Of a stretch of 43,682 bases of DNA, positions 1-6,574 are shown one piece after another. This DNA is from Mesorhizobium sp. B2-7-1 (GTDB taxonomy: Bacteria > Pseudomonadota > Alphaproteobacteria > Rhizobiales > Rhizobiaceae). A model generated the notes under the pieces. The model saw only the letters and a list, made by a program, of their open reading frames with translations. It was not told the origin of the DNA and made no database searches. The DNA lies in NCBI RefSeq assembly GCF_006440735.1, contig NZ_VFUA01000054.1:1-43682 (forward strand), given 5' to 3'. Positions within the stretch are counted from its first letter, which is position 1, and every line of letters starts with the position of its first letter. A program made the position numbers and the translations under genes.

Positions 1-344
1 GGCTCGGACCGGACGAATGGCTGATCATCGACGAGGCCGGCAACGATCCGCTCGCCGACTGCGCCAAGGTGACGGTGCTGCATTCGGCGGTCGGCATCTC
101 GCATCGCAATGTCGGGATTTCGGTTGCCGGACCCGCGGCCGCCGTGACGGTCAATTCGGGCTGTCCGCAGGACCTGTCGCTCGAGGCTTTCCCGGTCGGA
201 GCGGCCTCGCGCACCATCCTCGGCAAATCCGAGATCGTGCTGTTGCGCAGCGCGGCCGATGCGTTCCGGGTGGAATGCTGGCGTTCCTTCTCGGACTATG
301 TCTTTACTCTGCTGTCGGAAGCGGCGAGCGACGCGGCGAACTGA
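1..344 (+). CDS. soxG: Sarcosine oxidase gamma subunit, 3' part
   Basis: The open frame enters from the left edge (first full codon at 3) and ends at TGA 342-344, leaving about 113 C-terminal residues. It begins LGPDEWLII and continues with GISHRNVGISVAGP, a GCPQDLSLEAFPVG segment and the tail VECWRSFSDYVFTLL. These are the hallmark blocks of the gamma subunit of heterotetrameric sarcosine oxidase (SoxBDAG), which oxidises sarcosine to glycine and passes the methyl group to tetrahydrofolate as a cytosolic complex. In the usual operon the gamma gene is last, which fits an unrelated gene starting downstream. The alpha, beta and delta genes would lie left of the window and cannot be seen. Family assignment is from conserved blocks recognised by eye. 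Confidence 0.88.
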   Translation, partial: LGPDEWLIIDEAGNDPLADCAKVTVLHSAVGISHRNVGISVAGPAAAVTVNSGCPQDLSLEAFPVGAASRTILGKSEIVLLRSAADAFRVECWRSFSDYVFTLLSEAASDAAN

Positions 345-429
345 TCTCCACACTGCGCCGTCGCAAAGCCGCGCGCCAGGAACCATCGCCGGCCCTGTCC
401 GTTTCCGCAGCTTGCGAGGGAGATTGCCG

Positions 430-654
430 ATGCCGTCCAGAACCGCGCCGAAGTCGCCCAAGAAGACAGCGGCAGTCCGTTCGCTGGAGCACGAAAGGCA
501 TCGCGAGGTCGAGGAAGAGGAACTCGAGGAAGGCCTCGAGGACACGTTTCCGGCCAGCGATCCGGTGTCGATCACCAGCAGCGCCATCCCCGGCTCGCCG
601 GCGAAACCGGGCAAGGCCAAGACCGTGGCGGGAACGAAACAGCGCAAGAAATAG
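430..654 (+). CDS. Small acidic conserved hypothetical protein (74 aa)
   Basis: The 74-residue product has a basic N-terminus (PSRTAPKSPKKTAA), a very acidic middle (HREVEEEELEEGLEDTFPAS) and a basic tail rich in Lys. The motif DTFPASDPVS at about residues 41-50 recurs in small proteins of unknown function from rhizobia. I chose the ATG at 430 because GAGGGA lies 9-14 bases upstream; a longer in-frame opening from 259 overlaps the sarcosine oxidase gene and lacks such a site. There is no signal peptide or membrane segment, so it is probably cytosolic. A bidirectional terminator follows at once. No function is assigned. Confidence 0.7.
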   Translation: MPSRTAPKSPKKTAAVRSLEHERHREVEEEELEEGLEDTFPASDPVSITSSAIPGSPAKPGKAKTVAGTKQRKK

Positions 655-690
655 GTTTTGGGCAGGCCTCAAGGCGACAAAGCTGGAACG

Positions 691-720
691 AAAAAGGGCG
701 GCCAAGTGCCGCCCGTTTTC
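691..720. terminator. Bidirectional rho-independent terminator
   Basis: A perfect 7-bp stem GGGCGGC/GCCGCCC (696-702 and 708-714) with loop CAAGT is flanked by an A-run on the left (691-695) and GTTTTC on the right. It therefore works as a terminator on either strand. It sits between the convergent small genes at 430-654 and 741-974, where a shared terminator is expected. Confidence 0.82.
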
Positions 721-740
721 GTTGATTGTGCCGATAGCTG

Positions 741-974
741 TTACAGGCCGGGCACGAACCACGGGCTGACGTCTATGCCGAGGCGTGGGCTCTTGGTCTG
801 GGTCTTGGAGGCGTCCGCCTTCTCGACCGAGCCGGTCGCGGTGCAATCAAGATCCACATTGGCGTTGGTTTGGACGCAGGCGGCCGGGGCATGCTTGACC
901 GGCTGGTTCGTGCCGGCAAAAGCGGCGCCCGAGAAAGCCAGCACGGCGGCGAGGGTGAGGATTGTCTTCTTCAT
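741..974 (-). CDS. Small secreted DUF680-like protein (77 aa)
   Basis: The protein opens MKKTILTLAAVLAFSGAAFA, a textbook Sec signal peptide with probable cleavage after AFA, leaving a mature part of about 57 residues with two cysteines (in PAACVQT and LDCTAT). Length, signal peptide and Thr/Ala/Asn composition resemble the DUF680 family of small exported proteins, common in Mesorhizobium and of unknown function. The start at 974 is favoured over an in-frame upstream ATG at 1049 because GGAGA lies just before it and the signal peptide would otherwise be internal. The upstream region holds repeated gtac palindromes that may be operator sites. DUF680 membership is a recognition call. Confidence 0.68.
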   Translation of the reverse strand: MKKTILTLAAVLAFSGAAFAGTNQPVKHAPAACVQTNANVDLDCTATGSVEKADASKTQTKSPRLGIDVSPWFVPGL

Positions 975-998
975 TTTCCGTCTCCAGTCATCTCTTTT

Positions 999-1073
999 CG
1001 TACATGTACGATGCAACGTACAAATACGGCCACCGGAAACGGAATTCAAGAGAAAATCTGTACGTGTACGACA
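999..1073. promoter_or_regulatory. Repeated GTAC palindromes upstream of the small secreted gene
   Basis: Two gtac-N2-gtac motifs lie here: CGTACATGTACG at 999-1010 (perfect 12-bp palindrome) and TGTACGTGTACGACA at 1059-1073. A further CGTAC lies near 1016. They sit 25-100 bases upstream of the leftward gene starting at 974, where operators would be expected. TGTACG also occurs in the TetR operator at 1900-1915, so the same repressor might act here; that link is inference. Confidence 0.35.
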
Positions 1074-1128
1074 AATTTTTTGAACGTAGGAACGCGCCGC
1101 CGCGAATCAAGCCGACGGTGGCGCGAGA

Positions 1129-1200
1129 ACGGCGAACCGCTCTAGCCGTTGTTTCACGCAATTCCGGACGGAAAACCGCTCACACTTTTCCTGGAATTAC
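1129..1200 (-). repeat. Dispersed intergenic hairpin element, copy 1
   Basis: The nested inverted repeat is GCAATTCC (1158-1165), GGAAAA, a loop, TTTTCC, then GGAATTAC (1193-1200), preceded by ACGGCGAACCGCTCTA at 1129. The same order of blocks recurs at 15704-15781. It ends 9 bases past the stop codon of the TetR gene, so a TetR transcript would carry it as a 3' hairpin. Similar sequences are widespread in rhizobial intergenic regions (recognition only). Confidence 0.7.
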
Positions 1201-1209
1201 TCCAGGGGA

Positions 1210-1854
1210 TCAGCAGTCGACCGGGGTTTCGGTGAGCGGCGGGATGTCCTGCTCGGACAGCGAGGCCATCATGAAGTTGCACATGCGCTTCACGTAAGCC
1301 TCGGGGTCGCCGAAAGGATAGAAGGGAAAGGTGATCAGCAGCGAAATCGTGCCGTGGCCGACCGTCCATAGCATGGTCGCGATGGCGCGCGGATCGCCCT
1401 TGAGCCTGCCGGCGGCGACGCAGGCCTCGACCCTGCTGATCAGCACCTTCATGGCCGGATTGCTCTCTTCCATGTCCTCATAGCTGCGGCCTTCCGGCAG
1501 CCGCGTTTTCTCGGTCATGAAGACGGTGCGGTACTCATTGGGATTGCCAAGCCCGAAGGCGGCATATTCGGTCATCACCGCCTTGAGCGCCTCGACCGGG
1601 TCGTCGGCGGGATGCTCCTCGATGCGCCGCGCGAGCGTCTCGAAGGCGTCTTCGGCCAGCGCGAAGAGGATGTCCTGCTTGTCGGCGAAATAGGAATAAA
1701 CCGACATCGGCGCGTAGCCAACCCGCTTGGCCAGCTTGCGGATGGTGAGGCCCTCGTAGCCCTCTTCCTGCACCAGCTTGTGAGCCGCCGCGACCAGTTC
1801 GGAGCGAAGCTCTGCCTTCTGTTTTTCGCGGCGTTTCTGAACGCTCAGCGTCAA
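1210..1854 (-). CDS. TetR/AcrR-family transcriptional regulator (214 aa)
   Basis: The N-terminus carries a TetR DNA-binding domain at about residues 15-62: a helix with LVAAAHKLVQEEGYEGLT, then IRKLAKRVGYAPMSVYSYF and ADKQDILFAL, the classic helix-turn-helix and helix 4. The C-terminal part (about 80-210) is an all-helical ligand-binding domain with hydrophobic stretches (TMLWTVGHGTISLLITF). Length is normal for the family. Upstream at 1889-1916 lies a near-consensus sigma-70 promoter with a TGT-CG/CG-ACA palindrome between the -35 and -10 boxes, which fits autorepression. The neighbours are acyl-CoA catabolic genes, so the ligand may be an acyl-CoA or organic acid; this is inferred from context. 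Confidence 0.88.
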   Translation of the reverse strand: MTLSVQKRREKQKAELRSELVAAAHKLVQEEGYEGLTIRKLAKRVGYAPMSVYSYFADKQDILFALAEDAFETLARRIEEHPADDPVEALKAVMTEYAAFGLGNPNEYRTVFMTEKTRLPEGRSYEDMEESNPAMKVLISRVEACVAAGRLKGDPRAIATMLWTVGHGTISLLITFPFYPFGDPEAYVKRMCNFMMASLSEQDIPPLTETPVDC

Positions 1855-1888
1855 TGTCCGCTGCCTTTGTCGTTGGTTGCCTGACGAA

Positions 1889-1916
1889 ATTATATACGCT
1901 GTACGGAAACGGACAA
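1889..1916 (-). promoter_or_regulatory. Promoter with embedded TetR-type operator
   Basis: Read on the minus strand, TTGTCC (1911-1916) and TATAAT (1889-1894) are separated by 16 bases. The spacer and -35 overlap a 16-bp imperfect palindrome at 1900-1915, TGTACGGAAACGGACA, of the form TGTnCG-N4-CGnACA. The site is 35-62 bases upstream of the TetR start. This arrangement is typical of an autoregulated TetR promoter. Confidence 0.68.
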
Positions 1917-1995
1917 GAGAGCGTTCCGGTTCCGCAACGTCCGCTCAAACTCTTCGGTTAACGCGGGTTGCGGGTGCAAGCCGCTCCCGGCATGC

Positions 1996-2772
1996 TCAGA
2001 TCGCGCCAATGCCGCCGTCGAGCGCCAGCGCATGGCCGGTCATGAACGAATTGGCGGGGTCGGCGAGGAACAGGATGCCGGTCGTGATCTCGTCGACCTC
2101 GCCGACACGCTTCATCGGCACGCCGCGCGTGAGCTCGGCAAGCGCTTCGGCTTCGGGCGCTCCTGTGTGACGCACGAAGCCATCGACCATTGCCGTGCGG
2201 GTGTGGGCCGGGCAGACCGCGTTGATGCGTATCCCCTTGCTGGCATATTCCACGGCCGCCGAGCGCGTCAGTCCAACCACGCCATGCTTGGCGGCGGCAT
2301 AGACCGACAGCTTCGGCGCGCCGGAAAGGCCGGCGACCGAGGCGATGTTGACGATGATGCCGCCCTTGCCGCTTTCCTTGAATTGCCGCTCCATGCGCGG
2401 GATCTGGTGCTTCATGGCGTAGAAGACGCCGAGCAGGTCGACTTCCACCACCCGGCGCGCCTCTTCAGAGCTTACCTGCGGCAGGCGCACGAAGCTGTGC
2501 ACGATGCCGGCATTGTTGACGGCGATGTCGAGCCGGCCGAATTTCTCGACGGCCAGTTGCACCAGATCCTCCGAAAGCTTTTCGTCGGCAATGTTGCCGG
2601 CAAGGTGGACTGTCTCGGCGTCCAGCGTTGCGGCGAAACTGCCGAGCGCAGCCTTATCGAGATCGGAGAGCACCAGCCGCGCGCCTTCGGCGGCGAAGGC
2701 CTTTGCCGCGCCGCTGCCGAGACCACCGGTCGCGCCGGTGATCAGCACCGTCATCCCATCGAAACGGCCCAT
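1996..2772 (-). CDS. SDR-family NAD(P)-dependent oxidoreductase (258 aa)
   Basis: This is a classical short-chain dehydrogenase of normal length. The cofactor motif TGATGGLG is at residues 12-19, an Asp at 37 after strand 2 favours NAD over NADP, NNAG is at 86-89, and the catalytic Ser145, Tyr158 and Lys162 (YAAAK) are present. The C-terminus has the usual GHALALDGG ending. It is the last gene of a leftward set after the kinase-like gene (18 bases between them) and the MaoC hydratase, so a 3-hydroxyacyl-CoA or related alcohol dehydrogenase role is likely. The substrate cannot be read from the sequence. Confidence 0.87.
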   Translation of the reverse strand: MGRFDGMTVLITGATGGLGSGAAKAFAAEGARLVLSDLDKAALGSFAATLDAETVHLAGNIADEKLSEDLVQLAVEKFGRLDIAVNNAGIVHSFVRLPQVSSEEARRVVEVDLLGVFYAMKHQIPRMERQFKESGKGGIIVNIASVAGLSGAPKLSVYAAAKHGVVGLTRSAAVEYASKGIRINAVCPAHTRTAMVDGFVRHTGAPEAEALAELTRGVPMKRVGEVDEITTGILFLADPANSFMTGHALALDGGIGAI

Positions 2773-2790
2773 CGCTCAGCTTTCCTTTCT

Positions 2791-3828
2791 TCAGTTCTTC
2801 CTGCCGATCAGCTCCGCAGCGCGTATCGCGATCAGCTTCACCGCCTGGCCGTAGGTCTTCGCCTTTTCCGGATTGGAAGCATTGCCGTCTAGCGCGCGGC
2901 GATAGACGCCCTGGCAGATCGCCGCCAGCCGGAAAAAGGCAAAGGCCAGGAAAAAGGGCCAGTTGTCGATCGCCTCGATGCCGCGCCTGCGGCAGTAAGC
3001 GGCGACATAGGCTTCCTCGGAAGGCAGGCCGGCAGCGGCGCGGTCGACACCGCCCAGACCGCGAAAGCCCGAGGCATGCGGCAGACGCCATTGCATGCAT
3101 TGATAGGCGAGGTCAGCGAAGGGATGACCGAGCGTCGACAGTTCCCAGTCGAGCACAGCGATGACTTTCGGCGCGCCCGGGGCGAACATCATATTGTCCA
3201 GCCGGTAGTCGCCATGGACAAGCGAAACGCGGCCATCATCGGCCGGAATATGCGTTTCGAGCCACGCAATCAGCCCGTCGATATCGGTTATGTTTTCGGT
3301 TTCGGAGGCGCGGTACTGGCCGGTCCAGCGCGCGAGCTGGCGCTCGAAATAGCTGCCGGGCTTGCCGAAGTCGCCAAGGCCGACGGCGTCGACATCGACA
3401 TCGTGCAGGGCGGCAAGCGTCGCGTTCATCGCGTCGTAGATCGCGGCGCGCTCCTCATTGCCGGAAACGTCCGGCAGCGACGGATCCCAGAAGATGCGGC
3501 CGTCGAGATATTCCATGACATAGAACATGCGGCCGATCGGCGATTCTTCACCCGACAGATGCAGCATGCGCGGCACCGGCACTGCGGTGCCGGCAAGCGC
3601 CCGCATGACCCGGAATTCCCGGTCGACCTGATGCGCGGATTTCAGCAATTGTCCCGGCGGCTTGGCGCGAAGCACATAGCGGCCGCTGGCGGCTGTCAAA
3701 AGATAGGTCGGATTGGACTGCCCGGACTTGAATTTTTCAATACCGGCAAGGCCGGCGAAGCCCGGAATACGCGCTTCGAGATAGGGCGCAAGCGCCGCTT
3801 GGTCTATGGCACCGGCCTCGCCGCTCAT
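2791..3828 (-). CDS. APH-family phosphotransferase, ACAD10/LvaA-like kinase (345 aa)
   Basis: This is a kinase-fold protein of the aminoglycoside-phosphotransferase family. The ATP lysine is probably Lys56 in VLRAK. The catalytic loop HGDYRLDN is at 205-212 (Asp207, Asn212) and the metal-binding DWE at 227-229, followed by LGHPFADLAY. Lengths near 345 residues and neighbours encoding acyl-CoA enzymes point to the subgroup related to the kinase half of human ACAD10/11 and to Pseudomonas LvaA, which phosphorylates 4-hydroxyacyl-CoA. It overlaps the MaoC gene by 4 bases, so translation is coupled. A drug-resistance role is unlikely in this context. The acyl substrate is inferred. Confidence 0.82.
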   Translation of the reverse strand: MSGEAGAIDQAALAPYLEARIPGFAGLAGIEKFKSGQSNPTYLLTAASGRYVLRAKPPGQLLKSAHQVDREFRVMRALAGTAVPVPRMLHLSGEESPIGRMFYVMEYLDGRIFWDPSLPDVSGNEERAAIYDAMNATLAALHDVDVDAVGLGDFGKPGSYFERQLARWTGQYRASETENITDIDGLIAWLETHIPADDGRVSLVHGDYRLDNMMFAPGAPKVIAVLDWELSTLGHPFADLAYQCMQWRLPHASGFRGLGGVDRAAAGLPSEEAYVAAYCRRRGIEAIDNWPFFLAFAFFRLAAICQGVYRRALDGNASNPEKAKTYGQAVKLIAIRAAELIGRKN

Positions 3829-4304
3829 GCGTTCTCGGGCTGGCGTTCGATCAGCGTCAAAGTCAGCCAGCGGGCCGTCAGCGCCGGCTTCTTCGAACCC
3901 TCGATCTCGATGGTCACGTCATGCGCCGTCTGCACCCAGCCAGAGGGCCTGACCTTGACGTCGGCAAGCACGAAATGGGTGCGGATGCGCGAGCCGGTCT
4001 TCACCGGCGCCAGGAAGCGCAGCGTATCGAAACCATGGTTGACGCCCATCTTGCCATTTTCCAGCGGCGGCATGGTCTCGAAGGTCATGGCCGACAAAAG
4101 CGACAGCGACAGGAAACCATGCGCGATGGTGCCGCCGAACGGCGTCTCGCGCTGGGCGCGCTCCGGATCGCAATGGATGAACTGGTGGTCGTCGGTCGCA
4201 TCGGCGAACTGGTCGATCATGCGCTGCGTCACCGTTCGCCAGGGCGAGACGCCGACCTCCTTGCCGACGCTTGCCAGAAGCGTATCGAGACTGATCGGTT
4301 CCAC
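3825..4304 (-). CDS. MaoC-family (R)-enoyl-CoA hydratase (159 aa)
   Basis: This is a single hot-dog-fold hydratase of typical length. The hydratase-2 signature is clear: FADATDDHQFIHCDPERA, with the catalytic Asp and His, followed by FGGTIAHGFLSLSLL. Family members hydrate trans-2-enoyl-CoA to (R)-3-hydroxyacyl-CoA. It ends in a 4-base overlap with the start of the kinase gene and starts 93 bases after an SDR gene on the same strand. A hydratase next to dehydrogenases and a divergent acyl-CoA dehydrogenase supports a beta-oxidation-like pathway. Confidence 0.88.
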   Translation of the reverse strand: MEPISLDTLLASVGKEVGVSPWRTVTQRMIDQFADATDDHQFIHCDPERAQRETPFGGTIAHGFLSLSLLSAMTFETMPPLENGKMGVNHGFDTLRFLAPVKTGSRIRTHFVLADVKVRPSGWVQTAHDVTIEIEGSKKPALTARWLTLTLIERQPENA

Positions 4305-4321
4305 GCTGATGTCCTCCGCAC

Positions 4322-4409
4322 CCCCGCCCGGATTACGATTCCCAGAACCGGACGCCTTATTCCTTGAACCCCGCCCGGATTCCCTGAATCGGGCGTCTTA
4401 TTCCTTGAA
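4322..4409. repeat. Tandem duplication of an SDR gene 3' end
   Basis: Two adjacent imperfect copies, 4322-4368 and 4369-4409, both begin CCCCGCCCGGATT and end CTTATTCCTTGAA. The right copy contains the stop and last codons (FKE) of the SDR gene at 4398-5213, so the left copy is a duplicated gene end plus trailer. The right copy also holds the hairpin CCCGGATTC/GAATCGGG (4375-4393), which could act on leftward transcripts. Confidence 0.65.
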
Positions 4410-5213
4410 TAACGTCATTCCATGCTGCACCGACTGGCCGCCGTCGATGGGCAGGATGGCGCCGGTTACATAGCTCCCGGCACGGCTGCACAAATAAAGC
4501 GTTGCGCCGGCAATGTCATCCGCCACGCCGATGCGGCCGAGCGGAACATGGTTACCAACATGTTTCGACTGCTCCTCGGTCGCGGTGGCGAAGGCCGTCA
4601 TGCGGCTCTGGAAAGGACCCGGCGCAAAGGCGTTGACAGTGATGCGGCGGGCGGCGAACTCGATCGCCAGCGTGCGCGTCAAATGATGCACCGCCGCTTT
4701 CGAGGCCGCGTAGGAATAGGCGTCGTCGGCCAGCGGCTGGGTGCCCATCACCGAGCCGAGATTGATGACGCGGGCAGGATCCTGGTCGCTCGCGGCGGCG
4801 TCGAGCAACGGCAAAAGCTCCCGCGTCAGGTGGAAGACGGCGGTGACGTTGACGCCGAACACCTTGGCCCAGGCGTGGTAGGGGAAATCCTGCAGCGGCG
4901 CGCCCCAGGAAATGCCGGCATTGTTGACCAGGATATGCAGGCGCTGCGTGCGCGCCTTGGCCTCGGCGACGAGCGCCGCGATGCCTGCTTCGCTGGACAC
5001 GTCGCCGGCAAAGCCGTCGGCATGGCCGGAGCCGCCGAGCGCGTTCAATTCGTTGGCGACCTTGATGCAGTCCTCGCCCTTGCGCGAGGCAATCATCACA
5101 TGGGCGCCGGCGCGGACCAAACCGGTCGCCACCATGCGGCCGATGCCGGTCGCTGCGCCCGTCACCAGCGCGGTCTTGCCGGCGACCGAGAACAGCTTGT
5201 CCAGATAGCTCAT
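4398..5213 (-). CDS. SDR-family oxidoreductase (271 aa)
   Basis: This is a classical short-chain dehydrogenase with TGAATGIG near residue 18, NNAG in the middle, the active-site YSYAASKAA and a C-terminal GAILPIDGGQS. The start at 5213 is chosen because GGAGG lies six bases upstream; a GTG five codons earlier would overlap that ribosome site. It is the first leftward gene of the acyl-CoA set and is divergent from the acyl-CoA dehydrogenase gene (114 bases between starts). The 3' end has been duplicated downstream. The substrate is unknown; oxidation of a hydroxyacyl-CoA intermediate is plausible. Confidence 0.87.
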   Translation of the reverse strand: MSYLDKLFSVAGKTALVTGAATGIGRMVATGLVRAGAHVMIASRKGEDCIKVANELNALGGSGHADGFAGDVSSEAGIAALVAEAKARTQRLHILVNNAGISWGAPLQDFPYHAWAKVFGVNVTAVFHLTRELLPLLDAAASDQDPARVINLGSVMGTQPLADDAYSYAASKAAVHHLTRTLAIEFAARRITVNAFAPGPFQSRMTAFATATEEQSKHVGNHVPLGRIGVADDIAGATLYLCSRAGSYVTGAILPIDGGQSVQHGMTLFKE

Positions 5214-5327
5214 TGCATTCCTCCGCACACCTCTGCCAAACGGCGAGGGACTCGCGTTGACAAGGCTAGCCGAAGTACGGTCATCCTTGCCACGGGTAAA
5301 GATTTATCTTCGGAAAGGCTGGAAGCG

Positions 5328-6569
5328 ATGGCGGACATGAATCTCGGCATGACCGAGCGGCTGAAGCCGATCCACCAGGGTGTGGCGGCCATGGTGCGCG
5401 ACGAGATCGCGCCGCTTGGCGAAGAATTTCTCGCCGAAGTCGGCAAGGGGGGCGACCGCTGGTCCTACACGGCCAGGCAGACCGAAATCCTGGAAGGCTT
5501 GAAGAAGACGGCGCGGGAGCGCGGCTTGTGGAACTTCTGGCTGACCGATTCCAGGCGCGGCTACGGCCTTTCCACCGTCGAATACGCCTATCTGGCGGAG
5601 GAGATGGGCAAGACCCATCTCGGCGCCGAGACCTTCAACTGCTCGGCGCCCGACACCGGCAATATGGAGGTGCTGGAGCGCTACGGCTCGGAAGCGCACA
5701 AGCGGGACTGGCTGGAACCGCTGCTCGAGGGGAAAATCCGCTCGGCCTATCTGATGACCGAGCCGGACGTCGCCTCCTCGGACGCCACGAATATTTCGAT
5801 GCGCTGCGAGCGGCAGGGCGGCGATTATGTGCTGAACGGCGAGAAATGGTGGGCGTCGGGCGCTGGCGATCCGCGCTGCGCCATCTATATCGTCATGGTG
5901 AGGACCGGATCGGACGAGGAGCCGCAGCATCGCCGGCATTCGATGATCCTGGTGCCCTCCGACAGCAAGGGCATCACCAGGCTGCGGCCCATGCAGGTCT
6001 ATGGCGACGACGACGCGCCGCACGGCCATATGCATCTGAGATTCGAGAATGTGCGGGTGCCGGCGGCGAACCTGATCCTCGGCGAGGGCAGGGGTTTCGA
6101 GATCGCGCAGGGGCGGCTGGGGCCTGGCCGCATCCATCACTGCATGCGCGCCATCGGCCAGGCCGAGATGGCGCTGGAGATGCTGTGCCAGCGCTCGGTG
6201 CGGCGCGAGGCCTTCGGCCAGTCGCTGGCAAAGCTCGGCGCCAATTTCGACATCATCGCCGAATGCCGGATGGAGATCGAGATGGCGCGGCTCTTGTGCC
6301 TGAAGGCCGCCTGGATGATCGACCAAGGCGATGCGCGCGCCGCCGCGCCCTGGATCAGCCAGATCAAGGTGGTGGCGCCCCGCGTCGCGCTGAAGGTCAC
6401 CGACGAGGCGGTGCAGATGTTCGGCGCGCAAGGCATCAGCCAGGACACGCCGCTCGCCCGCTCCTGGACGCATCTGAGGACATTGCGGCTGGCTGACGGG
6501 CCGGACGCCGTGCACCGGCGCCAGGTGGCGCGCACGGAACTGAGGAAATACACGCAGGAGAAGGTCTGA
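5328..6569 (+). CDS. Acyl-CoA dehydrogenase, ACAD10/11-like (413 aa)
   Basis: This FAD-dependent acyl-CoA dehydrogenase has an N-terminal helical domain, a middle beta domain (YLMTEPDVASSDATNI and NGEKWWASGA contact FAD and substrate) and a C-terminal helical domain from about residue 255. Near the C-terminus LRLADGPDAVH matches the ACAD10/11 subgroup (usually LRLADGPDEVH), not short- or medium-chain forms. The start at 5328 gives family length; the frame stays open far upstream, but that part is antisense to the SDR gene. A GGAAG lies just before the ATG. It is followed by an oxidoreductase gene after 5 bases. Together with the APH-like kinase it may process 4-hydroxyacyl-CoA through a phosphate ester. 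Confidence 0.87.
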   Translation: MADMNLGMTERLKPIHQGVAAMVRDEIAPLGEEFLAEVGKGGDRWSYTARQTEILEGLKKTARERGLWNFWLTDSRRGYGLSTVEYAYLAEEMGKTHLGAETFNCSAPDTGNMEVLERYGSEAHKRDWLEPLLEGKIRSAYLMTEPDVASSDATNISMRCERQGGDYVLNGEKWWASGAGDPRCAIYIVMVRTGSDEEPQHRRHSMILVPSDSKGITRLRPMQVYGDDDAPHGHMHLRFENVRVPAANLILGEGRGFEIAQGRLGPGRIHHCMRAIGQAEMALEMLCQRSVRREAFGQSLAKLGANFDIIAECRMEIEMARLLCLKAAWMIDQGDARAAAPWISQIKVVAPRVALKVTDEAVQMFGAQGISQDTPLARSWTHLRTLRLADGPDAVHRRQVARTELRKYTQEKV

Positions 6570-6574
6570 CAGCC

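Noticed and set aside
2791..3828. An aminoglycoside resistance gene
   Set aside because: The fold is shared, but the neighbours encode acyl-CoA enzymes and the protein fits the ACAD10/LvaA-like kinase group better.
5214..5228. A GTG start for the SDR gene at 5228
   Set aside because: It would include the GGAGG ribosome site inside the coding region; the ATG at 5213 has ideal spacing.
4422..5327. A 302-codon N-terminal extension of the acyl-CoA dehydrogenase
   Set aside because: The extension is antisense to the SDR gene and has no conserved features; the dehydrogenase starts with a normal N-terminus at 5328.
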